From Asparagopsis taxiformis (taxonomy: Eukaryota; Rhodophyta; Florideophyceae; Bonnemaisoniales; Bonnemaisoniaceae): 64,000 nt of DNA. The translations under genes and the position numbers were made by a program. Location of the stretch: NCBI GenBank assembly GCA_030407315.1, contig JALQPE010002144.1, positions 1 through 64,000 on the forward strand, read 5' to 3'. The notes beneath the pieces are model-generated. The model ran no database searches. It was not told the DNA's origin and saw nothing but the letters and a program-made list of their open reading frames with translations. Below are positions 50,447-61,043 of this stretch, in pieces. Numbering within the stretch: position 1 is the stretch's first letter; every line of letters starts with the position of its first letter.

Positions 50447-51193
50447 TCACACGTCCCAATCCCTATATTCCACAACCAGACGCGTTGCGCCCTTTGTCAC
50501 CATACTCGCAAAATACCCCCCATCCACCTCTACATTATACATGCACCAATCCTCTGCCCGACCGCACGCGCCATCAACAGCGACCACACCCGGCTCCTCG
50601 CCGCACGCGACCTCCACCGACGCCAGACCGGCGCCGATCCCGCCGCCCGTGCATTTCAGAAACGCCTCTTTCCGCGTCCAGACGCGCATGAACGCTGCGC
50701 GGAGCGCGTCGTGGTCGCGAAAGCGCTGCGTCAACTGCGCGTGCTCGCGCGCTGTGAGGCGGCGACGGAGAAGCGCCTGCAGATTGGACGGTGCGCGGAG
50801 TCGATTTTCAATGTCGATACCGACCGATGCCCCGTGCGTCACCGCGATCAGACCGACGTTGGACGTGTGCGCGACGTTGAATTGCAGCCAATTGTGCGCG
50901 CGTGGTAGCGTGGGTTTGCCGCGTCGCTGCGTGTCGAGCGGGACGTCGCCCGCACACATGTGCAGATAACCGCCGAGAATCTGGCGTAGCTTGCTGCGAC
51001 CGGCTTGAAAGCGGTGCCGTTGCGTGCGGTTGGACATCGCGTCCGCGCGACGCCGCTCACCTGCGGAGAGGACGGCGCGGCTCGTTTCGGTGTCGAGATT
51101 CACGCGCCAGATGTGCGCCGCGTTGCGCGGGAGCATTGGGTGGCATGATGTTGGATTGATCCACGCTGTTGGAGAGGGTTTTGTAAACGTCAT
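50447..51193 (-). CDS. 4'-phosphopantetheinyl transferase (Sfp/AASDHPPT type)
   Basis: 248 aa. It activates carrier proteins of fatty-acid, polyketide or aminoadipate pathways by attaching phosphopantetheine from CoA to a Ser. Signature motifs are in order: RRGKP at 90-94, FNVAHT at 105-110, the metal-binding GIDIE at 125-129, and WTRKEAFLKCTGGG from 172 with the catalytic Glu and Lys. The N-terminal half (IWRVNLD..., GRSKLRQILGGYL) matches the first pseudo-repeat of Sfp-type enzymes. No transit peptide is evident, so it is likely cytosolic. Tail-to-tail with the GNAT gene, with overlapping 3' UTRs expected. Confidence 0.95.
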   Translation of the reverse strand: MTFTKPSPTAWINPTSCHPMLPRNAAHIWRVNLDTETSRAVLSAGERRRADAMSNRTQRHRFQAGRSKLRQILGGYLHMCAGDVPLDTQRRGKPTLPRAHNWLQFNVAHTSNVGLIAVTHGASVGIDIENRLRAPSNLQALLRRRLTAREHAQLTQRFRDHDALRAAFMRVWTRKEAFLKCTGGGIGAGLASVEVACGEEPGVVAVDGACGRAEDWCMYNVEVDGGYFASMVTKGATRLVVEYRDWDV

Positions 51194-51842
51194 GGCGGTT
51201 TCTTCGCGCGTGGTGGTGACATGGTGGTTTGGTGCATAGGCTTTCCTTGCGGATGGCGCAGATTGCGTCTAGTTGGATGGTGTAGCTGCCTGGCCCGAAT
51301 CTTGATGCGGTTGTAGACCCGTTTTGGACCGCTTGGACCTGAACGTATCGATTGTCTCAAGATGTTTGTCGCACTTGGAATGCGTGTTCATCGTCATCAG
51401 GTTGAAGAGGACGCGCGTTGGCATGCGTGCACGACTGTGATTGTATCTGGGAAAACCATCCGGTCCTTCGTAGCATACTCTTGTGTTGTAAACAAGCCAA
51501 AGTAAACGGCTTTTGAGCGCCACCGTTCAATTGCAATTGTAGACATTGCTGCACTCAAGTTGCGAATGCAATACAAGGTTTTGGCTGTAAATTCCCACCC
51601 GACCCGACACATGAGTGCCTTGCTTATCTCCGATGTTGCCTGATGGACATGCACCAGACGTTACGATATATCATGAAACAACCTTCCACGCGGGCTAGTT
51701 GTTGTAAAGTACGCGTACATGTCCATATAAAACGTCACACAACATATGTGTCCACAATTCCGAAAGCAACCGGTAAAGTTTAGTGCATCGACTCTAAATT
51801 ATATCCACCCCTACTAGTGTGAACACAAACGGGATAGAATCA
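51194..51842. other. intergenic, nothing recognised
   Basis: About 650 bp between two leftward genes. Only short frames (51269-51654, minus) without motifs. Confidence 0.45.
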
Positions 51843-52736
51843 CTATTGATTTACATCAGACGGTAATCTCCAAGGCGGCAATCCACAACGTTCTCTGTAC
51901 ACATTGATGCCCCACTCATTAACGCCTCTAATAGCCTCGACATACTTCCCCGGATGCTTCCTGAGCAACATAACATGCGGCGCATCTTCGACGCGAAACA
52001 CTCGCACTTGCTTCCCCTTTGCCGTTCTCTCCTCCACGAGTGCGTCGATCATCTCATGGTCGGTGAGACGATCCGCCGTCGAGTACAGATACAACTCCGG
52101 AGCACGATAATCCGCCTCACGCAACGCATCCCAGAACATGCGCGGCACATCTCCATAAATCAGCGTACGAAGCGCGCACATGGCTGCGAAAAGCGCCGAC
52201 ACAATCATCTGCAGCAACCCCTCTGGCACTGCCATGCCCTCGTTCAGCGCACGCGCACCGAGATACACATGCTGATAGCAAGGCGCCGAGTCGAAGATGA
52301 TGCCGGCCATGGCATCGCCGACCGTCTTCACGGCCGGTTCGTCGTCGGCCATGATGACGTCACGATGGCCACCGGCGAACATCTCTGCGAGATGCGGCGC
52401 GGATACGGCGCCGCCATTAGAAAAGTTCATAAACACGATACCGCCGGCCGTCAGACGCTCGTCGGACGCCACGATGCGAATTACGGATAGGATGAATACC
52501 GCTACTGTGCGAGAGCTTAGAGCGAATATCACCGAGGGTGGCGCGATCAATTGCACGCTGTTGTATCCCATCGCCTCGAATATGCAACGATATTTGGCTA
52601 CGTTGCGATGCTGCGCACCCAGCCAGCCTTGGAGCACGACGGTCGGTGGCGCGCCTCGTGGCGCGTTGGATGTAGTCGTTTGGACGCGGATGAATACATC
52701 GTCACCAGAACTCGTTTTCTTCTTGTATTCCTCCAT
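51843..52736 (-). CDS. TMEM53/DUF829-family alpha/beta hydrolase-like protein
   Basis: 297 aa. VVLQGWLGAQHRNVAKYRCI and GYNSVQLIAP match the family N-terminus. The nucleophile-elbow variant NFSNGG (104-109), the GIIFDSAPC segment, LYSTADRLTDHEMIDALVEE and the His-containing EDAPHVMLLRKHP follow in canonical order. A hydrophobic stretch at about 65-90 could contact membrane. Animal TMEM53 is a nuclear-envelope protein; enzymatic activity of the family is unproven. Start ATG 52734-52736. Divergent from the VPS51-like gene with 320 bp between starts. Confidence 0.9.
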   Translation of the reverse strand: MEEYKKKTSSGDDVFIRVQTTTSNAPRGAPPTVVLQGWLGAQHRNVAKYRCIFEAMGYNSVQLIAPPSVIFALSSRTVAVFILSVIRIVASDERLTAGGIVFMNFSNGGAVSAPHLAEMFAGGHRDVIMADDEPAVKTVGDAMAGIIFDSAPCYQHVYLGARALNEGMAVPEGLLQMIVSALFAAMCALRTLIYGDVPRMFWDALREADYRAPELYLYSTADRLTDHEMIDALVEERTAKGKQVRVFRVEDAPHVMLLRKHPGKYVEAIRGVNEWGINVYRERCGLPPWRLPSDVNQ

Positions 52737-53056
52737 GCTGCTGCCGCATTGCAGACGGAATATGATGTGATGCGAGACGAGACGAGACGATGCAGTTAGC
52801 GATTGAGGAGCACTGCCGCAATTGATGGCATCATCCGTGTTGCGTGATGTCCAATGTATAGATGGATTGAGAGGCGGTTTGGTTCACTGTCGTTCCCAAT
52901 TTTCAACTCGGGCCCTGGAGTCCGGTCCGAAAGGGAATTTCTTGATTGTGTCACGAAAGGTCACGCTGTTATGCCCTGTCACTCTCCTGCCATTACATAA
53001 CACTTCTTCATCCGCCCCTACTTGCGACCTTTCACATTTACTACAATCTCACCAAC
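52737..53056. promoter_or_regulatory. divergent upstream region, TMEM53-like / VPS51-like
   Basis: 320 bp between start codons with no gene. Open in the VPS51 frame back to 52946 without a convincing earlier start. Confidence 0.45.
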
Positions 53057-54820
53057 ATGGCAGAACAACCTCCGACTCGCGCTCGACGAAACTCCAATCT
53101 ATCCGCCTACTACGGATTGTCCAAATCCAATTCAAACACATCTGAAACAGCATTGCCTCAAACTCGCGAACAAGCACTGGCTCACGCCACCCATCTCACG
53201 AAAACGCTTTCCCTAACGCAACTACTTCAGCACTCCCAAAAACTGCGCAAAGACTCTGAAAAGCTACAAACCTCGCTGCACACATCGATCCACTCCGTCT
53301 ACACCAATCTCAGTGCAGCATCACAAGCGGCATCCGAGGCGCGCCTCCAAGCCGAAACCCTTCTCGCAGACACCAGCGTCGTATCGGCAGTGCAGCAAGC
53401 TTCAAAGCTCGCCAATGATCTCAACGAACGTCTGGCGCCATCGCGCGCACTCATCGATCAACTGGAAGCGTCTCGCACTCTAACCCTACTTCTCACGGCA
53501 GCCAAACAGCTCACAACCGCTCTCCCCGTCGATTATCGCGCACTAGTCGACCTGTGCACCGACCCGCTCAATGCGCAAACGCGTCTGTTTCGCACAGCAG
53601 CGCGTACATCGATGGTTCTCTCCGCGCTGTCGTCCCTACCCGATGCGTCGCAACCGTTCCAATCGGCGGAGAGACTGCTCCGCGACGCGGCAACGGCAGT
53701 TCGTGACGATCTGTCTACGCGCTCGCCGGAGGATATGGACGCGCTTTCAATTGAGGACAGTATTCGACTACGAAGTTTATTGGGCGAACAGCCGTCATTA
53801 CTGAAGCAGGCATTTTTCAAACGTGCCGCACATACCATTCTCAAAGAACGACCCGTCGTGTCCGCGAGCGCGCTTCATCGCGCGATGATGCATGTCGTAT
53901 TCGCGACGGAGGATTCATTGCGCGCGTTACGTGCCGCCGCCGATACGTACCGTTCGCTTTTCGGCGAGACGGACGCGCGGAACGACGACATCTGGGCGGA
54001 CTTTGTGGTCTGGACGGCCGATATGGCGGAGGAGACTGTGGGGACGCGTGTGAGGTCTGCGTTGCGCGAAGCGGATTTGGGGGATAGGGAAGGCGTTGAG
54101 AGGTGTTTGGACGCGCTGAAAGAGTTGGAAAAGGCGGCGGGTTCGGTCGATGACGTCGTCGGGGAGGTGTTTGTGGAGATTGCACAGCTCCTGGCGGATG
54201 ATCTGCGGGAAAGTGTTCTAGAAGTTTCGAGACGACGATGGCGCTGTGCTGTGGATGCCGTTGGAGATGCGGGTGATGGACGCGCGCGTGAGAGGATGGC
54301 GGAGTTGATGGGCGTCGTGGACGCGGATGTTGTGGACGCTGTTGGCGCTTATGTTGTGGAAAACGCGGATGGAGTACGTGGATGCGCGAGAGGGGCGTGG
54401 ATTTGTCGGGAGCTTGCGGCGGAATGGAGACGTGAGGAATTGGCGGATGCTGCAAAGGTGTTGGCGGATAGGTTTAGAGGGACGGTTTATGAGAGGATTG
54501 AGGATATGGTGTGCGTGGAAGAGGTGGATGTAGATGGTGTTGTGGGGTTTGTTAAGGAGGCGCAGATTGTTGCGGCGGAATGTGGGATTACGGTGTTGGA
54601 GATTGGTCAGGGACTGCATGAGGAGCTATTGGGGGAACGGAGAGGTGTCGAGGCGATTAGGGTTGCCTGGACGGAATATGTGCGAAAAGGGGCGTTTTCT
54701 GAGCATGAAGTGCAGAGCATTAAAGGATATGTGGCAGGGGTTGGGAGCGGGATTGGAATTGATGGTGAGCTGGATGTGGTGGGTGTGGCGGCCGAGGAGA
54801 GGCGTTTACATGATGAGTAA
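53057..54820 (+). CDS. probable VPS51 homologue (GARP/EARP tethering complex subunit)
   Basis: 587 aa from ATG 53057 (ACCAACATGG context). The N-terminus has the family's LSAYYGLSKS motif, then ATHLTKTLSLTQLLQHSQKL and LRKDSEKLQTSLHTSIHSVY with a helix SAASQAASEARLQAETLLAD. This parallels the Vps51/Ang2 N-terminal coiled coil that binds SNAREs. The rest is predicted all-helical. Vps51 tethers endosome-derived vesicles to the trans-Golgi. Another CATCHR subunit with a similar N-terminus (COG1) is the main alternative. Base composition shifts to G-rich in the last 700 bp. Confidence 0.65.
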   Translation: MAEQPPTRARRNSNLSAYYGLSKSNSNTSETALPQTREQALAHATHLTKTLSLTQLLQHSQKLRKDSEKLQTSLHTSIHSVYTNLSAASQAASEARLQAETLLADTSVVSAVQQASKLANDLNERLAPSRALIDQLEASRTLTLLLTAAKQLTTALPVDYRALVDLCTDPLNAQTRLFRTAARTSMVLSALSSLPDASQPFQSAERLLRDAATAVRDDLSTRSPEDMDALSIEDSIRLRSLLGEQPSLLKQAFFKRAAHTILKERPVVSASALHRAMMHVVFATEDSLRALRAAADTYRSLFGETDARNDDIWADFVVWTADMAEETVGTRVRSALREADLGDREGVERCLDALKELEKAAGSVDDVVGEVFVEIAQLLADDLRESVLEVSRRRWRCAVDAVGDAGDGRARERMAELMGVVDADVVDAVGAYVVENADGVRGCARGAWICRELAAEWRREELADAAKVLADRFRGTVYERIEDMVCVEEVDVDGVVGFVKEAQIVAAECGITVLEIGQGLHEELLGERRGVEAIRVAWTEYVRKGAFSEHEVQSIKGYVAGVGSGIGIDGELDVVGVAAEERRLHDE

Positions 54821-55223
54821 GTTTAAAGCTGTCAAGGAGCAAGTGGCTTGTTTGCGAATGGAATTGTTGTACGTGCGTGTTTAGACGACGACGGAGGCGA
54901 TTGTGCATTGACGGCGTATGGCATTTGGTAAGCGGGCGCGGGCGGGCGGGCGGACGGGATGGAGGAGGTTGCAACGCCAGCACTGGCAGAAACATGGCGG
55001 ATGTGACAATCAGATATTCGTGTAATTGACAACCAATCAGAAGTGTTGAGAAATGTATACAGCAATTATCAAAGTGCCAGCTGGGCCGTGGCAGAATCCA
55101 ACAATCTGCGTCGTCAGCAGAACACTCATGCCGGCGTAGAAAGAGTCGAAGCGACTATATCTACGTACCATCGCCTCCTTTATCGCCGTCTCCATCATTG
55201 CAACCGTCTTCTATCTCCCAAAC
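54821..55223. other. intergenic, nothing recognised
   Basis: About 400 bp between VPS51-like and translocator genes; presumably 3' UTR, promoter and leader. No gene seen. Confidence 0.45.
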
Positions 55224-56415
55224 ATGTCAGCATTCATCGCACCGACGGCATCGTTTACGGCGCGTCGCGCCACCACGCACGCCGTGAGTTCGTTTGCACC
55301 GCGCTGGGCGCCGCGTGTTTCGCAATGTGCTCGTCTACCACGCATGGAAACGGTGCGGGTGACCAAGATGGTGGCGGATGAGGCGGCTGCACCGAGCGCC
55401 GGTGTCGGATCGCCCGACAAGATTCTTGGTATTTCGAAGAACACGGCCACAATTGGCTTGCTCTTCTTCCTTTGGTATCTGTTCAATATCATTTTCAATA
55501 TTATGAATAAACGAGTGCTCAACGCTTGGTCCAACCCATGGATCTTATCGACGGTGCAGCTGGGCGTCGGATCCATCATGGTCTTGACGCAATGGCTGCT
55601 GGGCCTTCAAAAGCGGCCCAACGTGTCGCCCAAGCTGCTCAAGGCGATGTTCCTACCGACACTGAGCCATTTGGTCGGACATGTCAGCACGTAAGTTGAA
55701 GCACGCATTGCATCGGTGGATGCAGGGAGCAACTTTCTAACCCAAATCGTCGTGTAGATGCATTTCGTTCTCCTATGTGGCGGTGAGTTTCTCGCACATT
55801 GTCAAGGCATGCGAGCCGGCGTTTGGGGCGCTTGGATCGGCGCTTGTGCTCGGCGAAGTGTATTCGCCGGGTGTGTATGCAACGCTTCTACCGATTATCT
55901 CAGGAGTGGCATTGTCAGCGGTGACACAGTTGCAATTCTCGTGGCCCGGTTTTCTATTCGCCATGCTTTCCAACGTGGCGTTTGCATCGCGCAATATCTT
56001 CTCCAAGATGACGATGGGCGAGTTTAAGAAGGACGAGACGCTGTCGCCGCAGAACATTTACGGCATTATGTCGGTGATGGCGCTATTGATCGAGCTGCCA
56101 TTTGCATTGGCGATCGAGGGATTGCCGATGCTGCCGTCTGCACGCATCGGATATCTGTTGGCGGGATCGGGCGTGTTCTACACGCTGTACAATACGGTTT
56201 CGTTCATGGCGTTGGGACGCACAGGGGTAGTGACGCATGCAGTGGGTAACATTCTCAAACGGGCATCGGTGATTGTGGTATCCATTATGGTGTTCCGCAC
56301 ACCGATCAAACTTTTGAACGGTATCGGTATGGTTGTGGCATTGCTAGGCACGATGCTCTATTCGTTGGTGAAGCAGCGATTCATGGCCAAGCAAAAAGCG
56401 AACAAGGCGGCATAG
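55224..56415 (+). CDS. plastid triose-phosphate/phosphate translocator-type carrier (one intron)
   Basis: 374 aa from exons 55224-55690 and 55758-56415, joined by a 67-bp GT-AG intron (phase 2, codon ACA Thr). The leader MSAFIAPTASFTARRATTHAV is Ala/Ser/Arg-rich with an early Phe, as in red-algal plastid targeting. The mature part has the TPT-family helices: FFLWYLFNIIFNIMNKRVLN, STVQLGVGSIMVL, KACEPAFGALGSALVLGE, SNVAFASRNIFSK, and the C-terminal THAVGNILKRASVIVVSIMVFRTP with the Lys-Arg pair that contacts the phosphate ligand in this family. It exchanges phosphate for phosphorylated C3, C5 or C6 compounds across the plastid inner envelope. Which sugar cannot be told here. Confidence 0.95.
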
Positions 56416-56800
56416 ACAAAGGTAGCAGTATGCATTTTTGTAAAGACAAGCAAGAAAGGATGCAAGCCAGTTGGGTGACGTTGAATAGGTTACGTATCGG
56501 TTGGCGATTGGCAAACTAAAAACGGACAACAATTTGAAATATTTGCACAATTATTAATGGAACGCCTCCATTTTCCAACCAAATCCGAGCAACTCAACCA
56601 CTCATGCAATCATATGTGGGAAGACGGCAGCTCAACATCGATCAACCGTCATTTGATTGGCGACTCTCTACTCAACTCTCTCCTACTCTCGATCGTTTGT
56701 TGAGAGCTCGTGTGTGCCAAGCACTCCCACGTCCGCTCCCCATCCATCCCCGTCTGCCCCGGTACACACTAGACACCAACCAGCGCCCCGGCCCTCTCCG
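56416..56800. other. intergenic between translocator and GST-like genes
   Basis: 385 bp with no gene. The GST frame is open upstream to 56657 but begins with a non-ATG codon. Confidence 0.45.
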
Positions 56801-58260
56801 ATGCTACCGTCATCCGCGGCCTTCGTCAACACCGCCGCTCTCAGACCGTTCGCCATCACCACGTCGCAACAGCTCGCCTCCCGCGCCCTCGCCCGCCGTC
56901 CTCCCCGGCCGCCGCGTCCAGCCCCGCGAACGACGCAATGCACCATGAGCACCGCCGCCACTTCCTCCTGGGAAAAGCTCTCCGCCTTCATCATCGAGCC
57001 CGACTTCTATAATGGCCCCAATTGCATGACGCCCACCAAGACCCTCGAGGCCGTCCGCCTCTTTGGCGAGAAGCGCGCCGACGTGCGCATCATCTTTTAC
57101 CGCGACCACGCAAACTGGTGCCCCTACTGCCACAAGGTGCAGCTCCTGCTCGAAGCCAAGAGGGTGCCCTACATTGTCAAGAAGGTCAATATGAAGTGCT
57201 ATGGTAAAAAGGCCGAGGAGTTTTTAAAGCTCGTCCCGTCCGGATTGCTGCCCGTCATTCAGCTCGACGGTAAGATTATCACAGAGTCTATGGATATTAT
57301 GTTTCTCATCGAGGACACCTTCCAGGTTCCGTACAAGAGAATGATCCCCACCGATGATAACGACATGATGCAGGCCTTTCATCGTTTCATTCGACTCGAA
57401 CGTGTGCTCATGGGTGCATGGCTCGGCTGTCTACGCGGGCCTATGGCCCAGCAAGAGCGTGGAGTTGAGCCGCTCGTGGAGACGCTCAAGATTTTGGAAG
57501 CCTCGCTCGGCGAGTTTGCCGGACCCTATTTTTATCCAGGTCCCGAACCGTCGTTTGTTGACATCAATTTTTGTAAGTTGCCCCTCCTCTGCCGCCCACT
57601 CACCTTTGCCCAACCTCACTAACACCACTTGTTCATGTATGCTCGTTTCTCTATGCAGCCTCGCTCCTTGAAAGATCGCGTTCGTCTCTCAAATATTGGA
57701 GAAGCTTTGATATCACAGAGGGTCGGCCAAATCTGAAGAGATGGTTTGAGGCGTGGGAGTGTTGGAGCCCGGCCATGTATTTGAGAAGCGATGATTGGAC
57801 ACATATTGGCGCTTTACCGCCACAAATCGGTCCTGTACGATTTACAAAAACGCGCAGTCCGCAATCGTTGGGTGTCGAGACCTCTCGAAAGTTTCACATG
57901 CTCAATGACGGTCCCGAGCGTAGATTAGAGAGAAACCAGGCAGCGGCCGCAATTTGTAGAAATCATGACATTGTAGTCAAGGACGCCATTCGTGGTGGAA
58001 AGGTCCCAGAGACTGACCACATATATGTTGACAAGGCGTTCCGCATCCTCGCCGCCGTGCTCTTCAATCCCGACATTCTGGAAAAGCTCGAGGAGCAAGC
58101 AAAGGTGGAAATCCCCGTACGTGCATGGAAAATTATCGGCGACGCCGTTCGCTTTGAGCGAGCACGATGTTGTGCACCGCGTGACATGTCCATTCGTGCG
58201 ATGGAGCAATTTGCTGGAGCCATTAATTGGTTCCTAGGCACATTGAAGCAAGAACTGTAA
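56801..58260 (+). CDS. plastid-targeted GST/glutaredoxin-fold protein (one intron)
   Basis: 457 aa from exons 56801-57572 and 57659-58260; the 86-bp intron is GTAAG...GCAG. The leader (MLPSSAAFVNTAALRPFAIT, then Arg/Pro-rich) looks like a transit peptide. The thioredoxin-fold N-domain has NWCPYCHKVQLLLEAKRVPY with a CPYC redox motif, cis-Pro LLPVIQLDG, and TESMDIMFLIE as the glutathione-contacting ES motif. The helical GST C-domain runs through RFIRLERVLMGAWL, ASLGEFAGPYF, PSFVDINFSS and KRWFEAWECW. An extra about 140-residue tail follows that ordinary GSTs lack. Role is likely thiol/disulfide or glutathione conjugation chemistry in the plastid. Stop is 77 bp from the convergent Tab2 gene stop. 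Confidence 0.88.
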
Positions 58261-58337
58261 AAGCCAAGTTCATTGTGTTGATACCAGTATCCTAGCAGCA
58301 CACCACGTTTAAACTGAAATTTCATTTGGCTGCCTCT

Positions 58338-59414
58338 CTAGATGTTTGAATCGCACAACAACCACATACCATCCACTTCATCCGACTCGGCCGTCTTCTG
58401 CACTGCCAGAAAGTGCAGCCCATCCATTATCGCCTTGCCCTTTTCAAATGAGCGCACATCACTCTTCAAATCCTCTGTTATTTGCGCAAACTTGTAAACC
58501 GTGTTCAGACCGCATTCAATTACAATTTCCTGCCTCTCCATCGTTGCTCGAACAAATGCCACTTCCAACCCACTGATCCACGCCGACAACGGCTTGGCTC
58601 GTGTCGAAAAAATTATCAGCCCCGGCACCGGCGTCTCCCTCGACAACGCTGCATCCACCAAACACTTGTCGCCGAAATATTCAGCCGGATCGGCCATAGC
58701 GAAGAACTGCTCCAATTGTCCGAGCGGAAAGCTACCAAACGCAAAACTGTCACATCTGAGCGCATCTGGCAGCGACTGCGGTACCGACAAGTCGATACCG
58801 GAAAAAGTGACCCCCTGTCTACTGAGCGACTCCTGAAAGCCGGTCATATTTCTATACACATTTTCCTCACGATCCTTGATGAGCTGGTAGAGGGCATAGG
58901 TCCTGCGCGAAGGCGCGACCTGCACGTCGATGTCTGTCAATGCAATTTGAATCATGTTGAACATCTGCGATCTAAAGAAGCGAATAATCAACGGCTTGAC
59001 AGGTGAGTCATCAATTACAGCTTGGACGCGTTTGCGCAATTCGCGCGAATTGACCATTGAGTTGGGAATAGCTTCCACATGTTCGAAGCCGGCCTCAGAA
59101 TCGGTTATTATCAACTCCCAAAGCTTCTTTCCGTCCATTCCCACGACGGGTCGCGAATAAAAGTCGAGCTCCCATGTCGTCGACACCTGGGGCGCCAGCG
59201 GGACCGGCACGGACGGCGACGCCGTCTGCCGGTCGGCGGCCTGGTCGGCCATGCGCGGGGCGGCGCGTCTGGCACGCGACGGGCGGCATTGTCGAGGAGC
59301 AGACGCGTTTTGCACGCGGGCAGGGGTGGTTGCGAAGGGCGTGTGAAATTGAGCGGCGCGAAGGACAGGCGTTGCTACTGGAATGAATGCGGCAACTGGC
59401 GTGCGCAGATGCAT
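58338..59414 (-). CDS. Tab2/Atab2-family (DUF1092) plastid RNA-binding protein
   Basis: 358 aa. The first about 60 residues form an Ala/Arg-rich, Phe-containing transit peptide. The family signature then begins with TTWELDFYSRPVVGMDGKKLWELIITD, followed by VKPLIIRFFRSQMFNMIQIAL, ALPDALRCDSFAFGSFPLG, CLVDAALSRETPVPGLIIFSTRAKPLSAWISGLE and the closing LHFLAVQ...DGMWLLCD. In Chlamydomonas and Arabidopsis this family promotes translation of psaB, hence photosystem I assembly; cyanobacteria also have it. The full family length is covered. Divergent from RPC6, 399 bp between starts. Confidence 0.93.
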   Translation of the reverse strand: MHLRTPVAAFIPVATPVLRAAQFHTPFATTPARVQNASAPRQCRPSRARRAAPRMADQAADRQTASPSVPVPLAPQVSTTWELDFYSRPVVGMDGKKLWELIITDSEAGFEHVEAIPNSMVNSRELRKRVQAVIDDSPVKPLIIRFFRSQMFNMIQIALTDIDVQVAPSRRTYALYQLIKDREENVYRNMTGFQESLSRQGVTFSGIDLSVPQSLPDALRCDSFAFGSFPLGQLEQFFAMADPAEYFGDKCLVDAALSRETPVPGLIIFSTRAKPLSAWISGLEVAFVRATMERQEIVIECGLNTVYKFAQITEDLKSDVRSFEKGKAIMDGLHFLAVQKTAESDEVDGMWLLCDSNI

Positions 59415-59813
59415 GGTGGCCGGGTATGTGTCTAGTTATTCAATTGGGTTGATCGTTGGCAAACGGTCTGTGATGGAAGAAGGTTGTGTGCGTTTGTGTG
59501 GCTTTTATCGAGTGCGAGTCGGTGCGTGTGCCCAATTGATGTGGTGCTCGCGATTCGTTCAGCTCGTTGCACTGGTGTTGCCAATGTATTCTCTTTTCAG
59601 CTCTACACGTTTGCTCCAGACATGTTCTCCCATCCGCCACCCGCATTTAGAGCGATTTGTCATATTCTTGATGTGATTCGTCCACGTGCACCAATGGATG
59701 CTAAGTGGTATCTATATTCGGCCAATTGAAATGCGGCATTTTGAGGCGCCATTGGCGTCGATTGCTATGACAGCACAGTCGTGGGCGTGTGCCGCGCGGC
59801 CGATTGCGGCAGC
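59415..59813. promoter_or_regulatory. bidirectional upstream region, Tab2 / RPC6
   Basis: 399 bp between divergent start codons; no gene seen. Confidence 0.45.
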
Positions 59814-60704
59814 ATGGCTGAGACGACGCTCAAGACGCTTGAGAATAATCTTCTGCGCGTCTGTGAAGCGCATCCCGGCGGTTTGACCGATGCTCAGATC
59901 GTCACGCTGCTCCAGGGTGATGTGAAACCGGCAAATCGTATCGCGGTGTACAATCGCCTTTTGGGCAAGGGTCGCCTGCGTTTGGCCGAGAGATTTGAAG
60001 GCGTTGAACCGAATAAAAAACGCGTCGTTCTCTACCAGTGGGTTAGTGCCAAGGATGCCGAACGTTTCAAGGGTCTCGATGCGTCTGATCGAATGGTATA
60101 TGATATCATTCAAAAGTCAGGCCATACCGGCGTGACCAAGCGAGATATGAAGTTCAAAACCAATATTCAGAACAATTCCGAACTCAAGCAAATTGTTGAT
60201 CGTCTCATTGCTAAACGCCTTATCAAGGAAATCAAATCAGTGCAAGGAACCAACAAACGCGTGTACATTATTTCGGAACTCGAGGTATCCACTCTGCACA
60301 CGGGTGGCGCCTGGTATAATGATGAGCAGGAATTTGACAATGAGTTTATCGAAGCAATGTATGAACAGGTCCTTGCGTTTATCAAGACGATGGCTTATGT
60401 GACTGTGGAGCAAGTTGCGTCCTATATCGCAGATATCAAGATATCCAATGAGGAATTGTCGGTGAAGGATATTCGAACTTTGGTGGTCACTATGTTGTAT
60501 GACGATGTGCTGGAGGAATGCCAAGGCGCCGGTGATGGAGGTGAATATTTCAGATGCGTTACACCCACGCCCGCCATTAATCACCTGGCTGATATTCCAT
60601 GCGGTTCGTGCCCGCTTTTTCATGATTGCACCCCTGGCGGCGTCATCTCACCAGAGTCGTGCGTCTACATGGACAACTGGCTGGCTGCATGTAAGGATTG
60701 GTGA
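59814..60704 (+). CDS. RPC6: RNA polymerase III subunit RPC6 (RPC34/POLR3F)
   Basis: 296 aa from ATG 59814; an upstream in-frame GTG is not used. Winged-helix repeats occupy residues about 5-85 (LTDAQIVTLL, NRIAVYNRLLGKGRLRL) and about 90-165 (DRMVYDIIQKSGHTGVTKRDMKF, LKQIVDRLIAKRLIKEIKSVQG). The C-terminal cysteines C263, C266, C272 and C283 in PCGSCPLFHDCTPGG and ISPESCVYMDNWL match the conserved cluster that binds an iron-sulfur centre in human RPC6. The subunit takes part in promoter opening and TFIIIB contact for tRNA and 5S transcription in the nucleus. Length is close to the usual about 310. Confidence 0.96.
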   Translation: MAETTLKTLENNLLRVCEAHPGGLTDAQIVTLLQGDVKPANRIAVYNRLLGKGRLRLAERFEGVEPNKKRVVLYQWVSAKDAERFKGLDASDRMVYDIIQKSGHTGVTKRDMKFKTNIQNNSELKQIVDRLIAKRLIKEIKSVQGTNKRVYIISELEVSTLHTGGAWYNDEQEFDNEFIEAMYEQVLAFIKTMAYVTVEQVASYIADIKISNEELSVKDIRTLVVTMLYDDVLEECQGAGDGGEYFRCVTPTPAINHLADIPCGSCPLFHDCTPGGVISPESCVYMDNWLAACKDW

Positions 60705-61043
60705 AAACTGCACGTATGCAGCTACCGCCATGTCATCGCATACACTTGCTTCTGCATCGACGAATGTACTATACAACTTTACACATGCCCGTTCGCCACA
60801 TATTATTTAGTTGCTAACAGATGAATTAGTCGTGCATACGTTGTAAACGTCGTTTAATCACGACTGGTAACAAAACTGGCACGTCACGCTCTAAACAATT
60901 TTTGCATTGCTGTTCCGACGTCGAAACGATTCAAAATTGTTCCAAACAACCAACTGACAACCATGACCAACTCAACTACTCTTCCCGCAGAAGCAAGCCC
61001 CTCTGCAATCGTCCTCCACTAACCACCAACCGACGCGACCAAA
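60705..61043. other. intergenic between RPC6 and the thioesterase-like gene
   Basis: 339 bp of AT-rich sequence, no gene seen. Confidence 0.45.
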
